Origin: Onthophagus taurus | Taxonomy: Eukaryota > Arthropoda > Insecta > Coleoptera > Scarabaeidae | DNA: 64,000 nucleotides | Assembly (NCBI RefSeq): GCF_036711975.1 | Contig: NC_091972.1 | Location: 8,995,001 to 9,059,000, forward strand | Direction of reading: 5' to 3' | Shown: positions 22,525-33,600 of the stretch, piece after piece | Layout: each line of letters opens with the position of its first letter | Numbering within the stretch: the stretch's first letter is position 1 | Notes under the pieces: model-generated | Seen by the model: the letters and a program-made list of their open reading frames with translations, nothing else | What the model was told of the DNA's origin: nothing | The model's database searches: none | Program-made: the position numbers and the translations under genes

Positions 22525-23516
22525 ACAGGGTGATTCACATAAGAACCGACACAGAGCAGGGACATGTAGAGGACAATAAATTAAGATGATTTAACGCAAT
22601 TTATCTCTATACTAAGTTGTACCCCTGAAGAGTTATAGGCCTTCGAAGTTGGGTCTTAAATTTTTAAGACATTGAATATTTTTGTAATACATTAAGCTAG
22701 AAAAACCAAATTTAGTATACGTTATGAGTGTACCGAAGGTATTAATTGGTCAAGTTGAGACCAATTGAGGCATTTCAAAGGGTTGATTAAGGGTGATAGT
22801 CCCCTAAATTTTGACAGATCTTTTTAACCTTTTGATGGATTTAATACATTATTACCTCATTTCATGTGGAATTTAATTCTAAAACTTTTTTTACTCTTAT
22901 TATTTTTTAAAAAACAATATCGTTTTCATAAAAAACTTAAATAACTAAAGACACGTATTTCGTTAATGCTACTTAAATTCATCGAAAAGTCGGCTGTGAA
23001 ATTGTACGTCAAACTTGACAAATAGGTTATAAAACCTTGTTGTCAAATAATATTATAACCTATTTGTCAAGTTTGACGTACAACATTACGAAATAAGTGT
23101 CTTTAGTCATTTAAATTTTTCATGAAGACGACAAATTTTTTTAAAAAATAATAAGTGTAAGAAAAGTTTTAGAATTAAATTCCACATGAAATGAAGTAGC
23201 AATGTATTAAATCCGTCAAAAGGTTAAAAAATCTGTCAAAATTTATGGTACCATTACCCTTAATCAAGCCTTTGAAATGCCTCAATTGAGTTCAATTTGC
23301 TACCAATTAATACCTTTAGTACACTCATAACGTATACCAAATTTGGGTTTTCTAGCTTAATGTATTACGAAAATATTGAACTTTTAAAAAATGTAAGAGC
23401 CAACTTTGAAGGCCTATAACTCCTCAGGTGTACAACTTAGTATAGAGGCACAGAACAGTAGTATAGAGGTAAGTTGCGTTAAATCATCTTAATTTATTGT
23501 CCACTACATGTCCTAT
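22525..23516. mobile_element. Foldback element, ~480-bp inverted arms
   Basis: The left arm (about 22557-23032) and right arm (about 23053-23516) are near-complementary along nearly their whole length, with a loop of about 20 bases at 23033-23052. Clear anchors are GGACAATAAATTAAGATGAT near the left end with its complement near 23487-23506, and GTACGTCAAACTTGACAAAT (from 23004) with its complement ending at 23081. The left end has an extra TACAGGGTGATTCACAT segment that the right end lacks, so one terminus is lost. No coding frame. It is a large non-autonomous DNA element. Confidence 0.85.
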
Positions 23517-24645
23517 TGTTATAATTATTGTCATAATCAGTCTGTATATTATGCTCAAAACAATGTCTGTATAGGCAACTTTTCTTGCACAAAAATGTTA
23601 AATTTTAATGGTATTGTAACGATATTTGCAAGTTTTCTATTTTTTGCAGGTTTCAAGAATGGTAAAAAACTGATAAATTAGTTATTTAAATCTTTTCTCA
23701 TTTTTTGATCAGCAAATTCGTTTAATGCTTATAATGTTAGATCTTTTCTGTTACGATTAGATGAGGTTCCATAAAAAGTAATGGCCAGGAAAAAATCTTG
23801 TACTTTTAGAGATATTGCGAGTTTGTAGAAATTGCGAGATCAATAGCCAGATTCGACTCAATATCCTTTACAATCGAATGATGGCTCTTATAATATGCTC
23901 TAAAGAGCTTATTTTATTGAACCATTTTCAACGCATTTCTTTGGCCAGATTTCAGATATTTCCCAAACGATTTTAAAATGTAGTACATCTTGATTTACTG
24001 TACTTTAGCTAATAGACTATTGATCAAGATATGTTGCGTTGATGTGGTGAATTACATCGTCTTGTAACATAAATTAAAATTTTGGCAGTGAATAAAAATA
24101 GTGTACATTATAAAAAGAGACGTTTTTCTTTTGTACGTATTTTATTTATAATAAAAGAAACAAAAAGGAATGATATTAAATATTGATAAAACTAAAATTA
24201 TATTTATAAACTATTCTTGTCCCTAAATAATAAAAGTACAGCAATCCCTCCATTTACTAGAATTCATGATAATACTATTAACAAAGTTGAAATGGTTGCA
24301 AGTAGTAAGTTCTTGATGTCAAACTTAAATGCAAGGATCACTGTGTCTTTTAAAAACCACATATGGCAACCAAAGATGAGACAATAAATATTAATCTATA
24401 TACATTTATGGCTTTTTTTAAATAATTTCAAATTAATCCCGTTCCAGATGATTGTTTTTTTTTACAAAACTTAATGGTACATCGATCACCGCTTACCAAT
24501 TAAGACCATTTCTAAAACACTAGTTCGAGAAAAAATCACATCATAACATATTAACATTACAATAATGACTGTAAATATTTTCTATCTCTTAAAATACCTC
24601 CTTTTAAATCAAAAGGAAAACATATAAAAGAACCTACATCAACAT
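23517..24645. other. Pox neuro 3' flank and probable 3' UTR
   Basis: AT-rich DNA between the foldback element and the Pox neuro stop. The part from about 24140 to 24645 is the likely 3' UTR on the minus strand. No genes seen. Confidence 0.45.
24141..24146 (-). terminator. Candidate polyadenylation signal (Pox neuro)
   Basis: Minus-strand AATAAA about 500 bases after the Pox neuro stop. Composition is AT-rich, so chance matches are common. Confidence 0.35.
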
Positions 24646-27600
24646 CTACATGTTAACATCAACATCGCTATAATCACTACAATTTGAGTTATTATTGATT
24701 AGCCTCCCAAGAGGTTGATGAACGTCTATGGTGGTGATATGGATTTGTTTCGGTTTCTTATTTGGTTTCTTCAACAATTCTTCTATAGAATAAGGGTTCT
24801 TTCTTTTCCCTTCTGGTTTTTCATCGCTAGTTGTTCGGATATTTTCCTCTTCGGACGTAACATCAATATCTCCATCTGTTGAATTTGGGTATCTCGACGG
24901 CGTTGAGGGTTTATATGGAATAACCAAATTGGACCAATTTGTACCCGGCGCTTCCACCATACCGGGCGACGCTGTCGTTATATGCAATTGATGTTGAAGA
25001 GCTGCTAACCGCCCTGAAGCGTATCCTTCTTGTAATGTTGGAAAGTATTGGATCGTATTTCCGTGTTGGATATTTGTTTTTCCGTAGATTTCTCCACGTA
25101 AAGCTTGATCTAGAAAAAGATGGAAATTAATATCTTTTTATGATTTAAATGTTAATGTTTACCAGAATGTGATGTTCTATGATGCAAAATTTCTGGTGCA
25201 TCCGGCCAAGCTCCGCTGTTTCTTAAAATTCGGTTCACTGAGCTTACAGAAGGAATGTTGTGGGGTTCGCAAATTCTTTGGGATATTAGTTGTTCCCTGA
25301 TTTCCCATGCGAACATTCCTGGGTTATCTTGTTTGAATTTGAGGATCTTTTTTACTACTGTTGGAGTTGCTACTTGCTAAAAATAAAAGAAAGAAATTGA
25401 AGTTAAAGAAGTGTTTAGCCATAATATTCGGAATGATCATTAGCAAGAGTAATCATTTACAACAGACACAAAGGTAGTGTTAGATAATGAACCCCTAGAT
25501 AAATTGAACAAACTAGATTCTTATTAGACACGGAAAATCGGCATCTCGTGTCGCCGTCAATAAACATTGTGTCGAGTATCGTATCGATAGGTCCCGATAG
25601 GAATATACAGGTGTATCCTGTGTAAACATCCGAGGCTAAAAAACGAAAATCGAAAAAACTGGCGACCGATGTCGGTAGATGCTGCGCTTCGATAAGGTCC
25701 GTGCGTAAACATACGGTGTAGACTCGCGAGGGACCGCATCGACGACGTGTCATTAGGTCGCAGTTGTTGGCGACGGCGTTGCTGTCATTTCGACCGTGCC
25801 GATGATCGCTACGATCAACGGTAGACGGCGGTTGCCGCCTCGTATCAAAAACTCATTAGCCGTCCCATCGCGTCCCATTAAATAATTATCGTGAAATTGA
25901 GGTTAAAGCGGTGGACGCACGGAGTTTTGTGAACTTCACGGCCACAGGGCTAAAAGAGTTCTTGTGAATTTTTGCTTTCATTTATGTATATAATCTTAAA
26001 TATAAAAAGAAATTTATTGTGGTTTTTGACTTCATATTTATGCTCATTTAGAAATCATGTGCCGTTAAAATTTGTGGCAACCTCGATTTCCTGTTTCGGC
26101 CTTCGTGTATGTTTGGGACATCATGAGGAGGATCTGAAGCCATAACATCTTCATCTGTCAATATGATAATGAAGCCACGGTCGCTTATTAAAAATAAGTC
26201 AGAATTGTTTGCAGATATAGAAAATTTCGACAAAAAACTCGAAAAGCAAAAGAAAGTTAGCGATGAAAAATGCGTTTAATGAAGTAACAGAAGCTTTATA
26301 GTATGGTCTTAGTAGTGCAAACTGGCCGATATGTTATTGGAAATAGGAAAGAATCAATTTTGTTGTAATTCGAAACTTTATACTTCCTCAATACGGCGTT
26401 TTTACATCAAAGGTCGATTTTTCTTAGGTTCACTTAGAAAATATGAATACTAGAAACAATGATTATTATGATTTCAAAGAATGTCCATTTGCCATCAATT
26501 TTAGAAAATTTTGCAGAAGCCTTTGAACGATTAAAAAGCTTAACAACCACATCAGTCCATTCAACTGATGGAGACAGTTTAGAAGACAACAAGAATTGCG
26601 ATAGCTTTCCTATTTCAGCAAAGTCTAGGAATCTTGCGTCAAATTCCTTAATAAGTTCTGATATAAAACTTTTGCTTTTATATTAAAGAATGTTTGGAAA
26701 ATGAATAAAATATAATTTTCAAAAATATCTAACTTGATAAATCACGATAATAAATCAGATATTAACTTCCCATTTCTTTGCAACTCTACGTTAACCACAT
26801 TAAAATATTTTAAGTGTCGTTCAAAAAAGCCATATTTGCCATATCGGACCTGTTTTCTAAGAATTCCAAGTATTTTTGCCCTTCTAAACTATTAATCACT
26901 TGCTTTTTTTTTTCAAAAACGTTCAATCACTTGGCCTTTACTTAACCAACGAAAATTATTGTGTTGGAGTCAGTCTGAATAAGTCTGCACTGTCTTGATC
27001 CTAGAAAAGGGACAACAAGGTGCATCAACAAACATTTTCACGGACCGTCAGGCCACCCTAAAGGCAATTCAGGCCTACACTTGTGAATCGGCACTGATCA
27101 GAGAATGTAGCGGCAACCTAAGAGAACTCGCTAGGGGCAATGTCACTCTGTGGCGGGTTCCAGGTAACAAAGAGGCCCTTTATTGGACCTCAACTCGGTT
27201 GTAGACCATAAAAAAGCCACTTCAAACAAGTAGTAATCAATAGTTGGGAGGGTTCAAAGGCAGCATTACGCTGGAAAGAACTTCCAAGTCAGAGACAGGC
27301 GAAAAGTATGATAACTTTATCGCAAAGCAAAACCAAAGAGGTTTTATGAATCAGCACAGAGGATCTAAGGTCGCTCACAGGCAAGGTCTATAGAACATAA
27401 GGTTACCTAATTCCCTATGCCTCTGTAGTATCGATTATTACCCCGTAGATTGACGTCACTGGTTCGATACAGTCAGAGTAAAAGATAGCCTATACCTGCC
27501 TCTACTGGGGTACAGTCTATATAAAATATTTAAACCTCGCATCGTGTTGTGTTCTTCATAGAACCAGCTACGTCACTGACCCACCTTGCCCCTCAGAGGA

Positions 27601-30600
27601 GGAGAATCGGCATTGGGTAACCTTCTGTTCTATAGACCTTGGCTCACAGGCTTCTTGACAGGCTTGTTTGGCCACATTGGACAAACTGAGGATCAAACTT
27701 TTCGACTTTGCAACGATGAGCCAGAAATGGCTAAACATATACTGTGTGAATGTGTCGCCAGAGGCCGCCTAAGACACAAAATTTTCGGTAAAGTTCCCTT
27801 GACACCTACCGACATAAAGAAACTATACCTTGGAGAAATATTAATGAGCCCGACAGCAATAGTAATAACTCTGAATAGGACGAATCCCACTTAGACAAAA
27901 TGTCTCTGAATTGCCTATGTTGAAGTGCAGAACGACATCTAATAAAATTGATCAACGTAACCAAGCGGTCAATTACACTTTTCAGTGCGGTACTGAGGTT
28001 GCTACAAAGCCGCTGCCCATTAGTAAGATAGTAACACAGCATTCTTATTTCTAATCCTTATCTTAGCATGATTTTGTTATAAAATTTATTAGAAATCTTA
28101 AATAAATATTCTCCACGGGTCTTTTTTTTCAATTGCAGTATTGTCAGCAATTCTCTAAATACTTCCTTCTCAATATCGAAAAATTGGACAAAAACAGACA
28201 TTTGTTCATTGTCAACAATATCACATGATTCGTCTACTGCAAAAGCATAACAAGGTGCGATTTGTAAAAGGGCAAACAAGCTGGCTTTGTTATCAGTAGC
28301 CAAAATGTTTATTCTTCGTGTATTACTTTCTGCCGACAAAGGTATACTTTGAATAGTGTTGATTATGTCTTTTATTCTGCAAAAAGTGCTCTAGCACGGC
28401 AGTGCTTTTCTTGTAAGATTTTAAGTATGTCTTTTCGGCGGTCCAGCTTATAACCTTTTGCCTACTGTTGGTATAAGGCACCAGAAAAGTTTGAAATTAA
28501 TTGCATCGCAATGAAAAGAAACACTTGAAAATGCACGTATTTTTGCTCATCTTCATCATATTAGATACTTTTTGCTCTAATATATTTGTACCTATACGAA
28601 ATTCTTTTTCGACAAAATGGCTGAAAGCAATTATGTCTAAATGATTATGACTTTTATGCGATATGTTCGTGATGTAAAGTGTGATGTCTTTAATTGGTGC
28701 TTTATAAACATATTTGTTAAGGTGTAGCTTTAAAAAAAAACATAGTTCGACACTATCTTTTACAAATCATAAAATAAACAAAGTCGTAACTACACACCAC
28801 AGTTGACCACAGTAGTAATTAAGTAAAGTCATAATTAAATTCGGATTAATTAATTAGTACCAACGCGATTTTGAGTAATTACTAAACAATAATACTAAAC
28901 AACATTCCCATGACCAACAATTTAGTTAAAAATGATTATAAGAGAAAAATAAAATTTTATACGCCTCTTGGTCCTTTCTGGGAAATTTTTCCCCACACAC
29001 ATAGAACTGTGACGGTTGCAAAGAAAGAAATGTGCCGACGAGGATCCGAGTTGGACGATGTTAACGACGTCGGTAGCGCGTGTCGCCTCAACATTAGCCC
29101 TACACTGTTATCGTAGCGCTTCATCTTTCAAAGGACAAAAAAATACGATATCAACTGGCGTCGTTTGACTTGTCTGACTAACGAAATTACGTAGCGTTCT
29201 CTATGTAAACCATCACGTCGTGTAACGTCATGAATTTCCTGCTTAATTACGGACCTGTTCCGCTCTATGCTTCAAATAAAATTATGGTAGCGAATTGTTA
29301 CTGATACGTCGTTACTGATATATCTGATATAACAACGTATCATAAAGAAAAATAATGTGTAAAGACAACATCATTTTCACATGCGTAATAGATATTAATA
29401 ATATTGAAAATGTTGTGTGAATTCGTGCACTTGGCGTACGGTTTGAGTAGGAGATACGTGAAATCGTGTACCCAATAATGGAACACGGTCTCAATCACGG
29501 CAAAGTAAACTCATTATCGCCCCGGACGTGTAAATACTGTGTTTACACGGTTCCCCTCGGGGCTATCAGGAGCGCGTTTACACGCCGTAATGAGCTCCGA
29601 TTTTATTATTAACACTTGAAAATGCGTCGCAACACTCACCTTGGTTTTGGATCCACCAATTGAACCCGGCCTAATCGATCCAGTCTCGTAAAACCTGGTA
29701 AGTATTTTCGAAACACATCCGTGGGATACTAAAAGTTGTCGAGATATGTCACATGGTCTAACTCCTAACAATGCCAATTCGACGATTCTTCTTCGGACGC
29801 AGTCTGGAAGAGGACGACCGTTTACGAAAACACCTCCGAGTTGATTCACTCCCGCTTGACCTGAAAAATAGAAAAGATTTTTTTGGTTTCTAATTTAGTT
29901 GTACTTATAGAGGTACTTGACGGCCATATAATCAGTCATTATAGTGTACTGGCCATAAGTATGTAGATGATCGAGTAGTGTCAGCGAGGTCAACCGCTGG
30001 AATTGACTTTAAATCGAATTACCGCAAAGTACCGCACTTAAATGCAGCTCATTGCCCATTAAATCACCATAAAACGACTGATCGACAACGGTACATCACC
30101 CGGAGGGTTTCTCTCCGGTTGTTTTCCCCCGTGTCCCTTCTGATTCATTGTCAGTTTCTTATTCGCCACCATCCGAGAAATGGACTTTTAATAGAGACCA
30201 CGCGTGACTTTCAGTTGTAATAGAGATGGGAACCTATTGATTTCACTAGATGGGATGGGATGGGTTTCGGTAGCACCTGCCAAAGAGGGGTTATAATATT
30301 TTTTGAGTGGAATGTCACGTCAAAACGATAGCATCCTTAATGGGCGGAAAGGTTACGAAAAACTTGGTTTAAGATCTCTTGGTTTAAGTAACTTAATTAT
30401 GAAAAAACCGAGTATTATAATGGAAGATTGACGCGGAATTAACCCGAAAAGGTGGCGAACTAACATAATCAAAAATAATTTAAAAAAACACGGTGTTATG
30501 TAAAACGAGTTACGTGACCGTTTAGAATAACTCGAAACTGTTTTACAAATTTACAATTTGCTAAACATTTCAGCTGCCTCTATTTATATAACTACCTAGG

Positions 30601-33600
30601 GAATTATACAGATAACTTTTTTTTTTGGGTGAAATTACGAAATGGGTTCTGCAGGTGAAACAGAAAGTTTCTTGATTTCTAAATAATTGCTAAGAATCTC
30701 CGAAACCGTGTGGTATTTTAAAGACGGATTTCATCGTAGCTTCCTTTATTGGCGACGACCTTTACCTTTAGATATACATACAAACATATTCAGACGGAAT
30801 GTTTAAATCGAACGATAGTATACGGAGAGCGGTTTGCCGTCTTTTGCCTTTGAATACAAATTACCCGGTTCGAAGAGCGGCCGTTAAATTTTAATGCACA
30901 ATCTATATCATTATCGAGATCATTATACGAGAGCGTAATCGTAGACGGCGAGTCGCGGCGTAACAAGCTTGTACAGGGTGATCGGTAGGCATCACTCATA
31001 CGAGATGACGTGCGCTACGCGGGACACATTAATATTTATCGAAAAAATGACCCAATCCGCTCATATCCAATTATATCCACGTTTACGTTCCACACAGAAT
31101 CTTTCCAACGGTATTATACAGGACCGTCTTTTAAAAATCGAGTTTACAAATCTATTTTTTTTAATGTAATCCCTAATTTTTATTTTGAATCATGGAGAAA
31201 AAGTCATCAAGGGTTAACTTGATCAAATCAAAAGTAACTACCCCAATAAAATATAATACAGATAATATAATGAAAAATATAATGAAATATAAGGTACAAT
31301 TTTGTGTCTTATGTCACAAATGGCTACATAATGGAACGTAAAGAAGTTGCGGATATTACAACACAAAGAAAAAACCTAATCTAACACAAAGAATGCGGCA
31401 AAGTGTGTATCATTTTTTTGCTAGAGGTAACTATAAATGGTAAACTCAAACATGATTCAATAAAAATAAAGCCCCTCGATATTCTGAATCAAAGAAGTCG
31501 AATTTGGCATCCAGGAGAGCAATCTTTATGTGTAGGGTCAGTTTGTGCAAATGTATATTTGTGGAAATCTGGAAAAGTTGGCAGGAAGCGAAAAACTGCA
31601 GACATAGAAAAGGTACAGGAAAAAAAGGCAAATCTGGATTGATTAAGCCCTCATCGTTAAAACGTTTGGAATACTGCTTGGCAAAGCTTGATTCTGATAG
31701 CATCGCTGCTGCTTTAAAAGATATAACAAACTTTATTCATGTTGATGAGAAATGGTTTTATTTAAAGAAAACATCGAACAAGTACTACCTCGCTCACGAT
31801 GAGATAGAACCTTATCAAATAACAGGTTCATCAAAAAAGTTATGTTTTTGGCTGCTGTTACTCATTCACGGAATTGCAATATTGTCAAGACGAAATTTGC
31901 TACAACTTTTGTTCTAACAGTTATTTTGTAACATGTTAAGTTTCCTCAATGTAACCATCAGCAACTTGAAAAAAGAACGAAATTCATCAAATTTTCTTGT
32001 TTTTCTCAATATCTATGCGTGTAGAGCAAAAGTGCAACTGAGCAATATTGTTCAGAATAAAATTTGCTACAACTTTTGTTTTAAAAGTTATTTTGTAACA
32101 CGCTCAGTTCCCTCAATGTAACCATCAATATCTTGAAAAAACAACGAAATTCGTGAAATTTTCATGTTTTTCTCAAAATCTATGGATCTGATAGCAGAAG
32201 TGGAAGCGAGCAATATTGTTAAGAATAAAATTTGCTACAACTTTTGTTCTAAAAGTTATTTTGTAACATGCTCAGATTCCTCAGTGTAACCATCAACAAC
32301 TTGCAAAAACAACGAAGTTCATCAAGGTTTCATATTTTCATATTTTTCTTGATATCTATGCGTCTGAGGGCAGAAGTGCAAGAGAGTAATATTGTTAAGA
32401 ATAAAATTAGCTATAACGTTTGTTCTAAAAATTTCTTTGTAACTAGCTCTGATTCTCCAGTATAACTATTAGTAACACCTTGAAACAACAAGGACATTCA
32501 TCAAATTTTCATGTTTTTCTCAATATCTATGCGCCTAAGAGCAAAAGTGCAAGTGAGCAATATTGTTAAGAATAAAATTTGCTACAACTTTTCTTCTAAC
32601 AGTTATTTTGTAACATGTTCAGATTCCTCAGTGTAACCATCAACAACTTGCAAAAACAACGAAGTTCATCAAGGTTTCATATTTTCATATTTTTCTTGAA
32701 ATCTATGCGTCTGAGGGCAGAAGTGCAAGAGAATAATATTGTTAAGAATAAAATTAGCTATAACTTTTGTTCTAAAAATTTGTTTGTAACTAGCTCTGAT
32801 TCTCCAGTATAACCATCAGTAACACCTTGAGAAAACAAGGAAATTCATCTTGCAAAAACAACGCAGTTCATCAAGGTTTCATATTTTTATGTTTTTCTCA
32901 ATATCAAGGCGTTTGAGAGCAAAAGTGCAAGTGAGCAATATTGTTAAGAATAAAATTTGCAACAACATTTGTTATAAATGTTATTTAGTAACATGCTCAG
33001 TTTTCCCAATGTAACCATCAATAACTTGAAAAAACAACGAAATTCATCAAATTTTCTTGTTTTTCTCAATATCCATGTGTTTGAGAGCAAAAGTGCAACA
33101 GACCAATATTGTTATGAATAAAATTTGCTACAACTTTTGTTCTAAAAGTTATTTTGTAACATGTTCAGATTCCTCAGTGTAACCATCAGTAACTTGAAAA
33201 AAGAACGAAATTCATAACATTTTCATGTTTTTCTCAATATCTATGCATCTGAAAGCAAAAGTGAAATTGAGCAATATTGTTAAGAATAAAATTTGCTACA
33301 ACTTTTGTTGTAAAACTTATTTTGTAGCATGCTCAGCTTCATCAGTGTAACCACCAATATCTTGAAAAAAGAACGAAATTCATCAAAATTTTAGGATTTT
33401 CTCAATATCTATGAATCTGAGAGCAAATGTGCAAGTAAGCAATATTGTTAAGAATAAAATTTGCTACAACTTTTGTTCTAAAAGTTCTTTTGTAACATGC
33501 TCAGATTCATCAATGTGGCCATCAGCGACTTGAAAAAAACAATGAAATTCATCAAATTTTTGTCCATTTTTGTCCATAAGGCGCATTTTCTTTGATGTGA

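Noticed and set aside
25457..25753. 98-codon minus-strand ORF between Pox neuro exons, considered as an extra exon
   Set aside because: The paired domain joins seamlessly from exon 2 (SKTK) to exon 3 (QVATPTVV), so no extra exon fits, and the frame has no domain.
32268..32812. Two near-identical 65-codon ORFs that look like a duplicated small gene
   Set aside because: They are the same frame in two copies of the satellite dimer, and the reading is produced by the repeat period.
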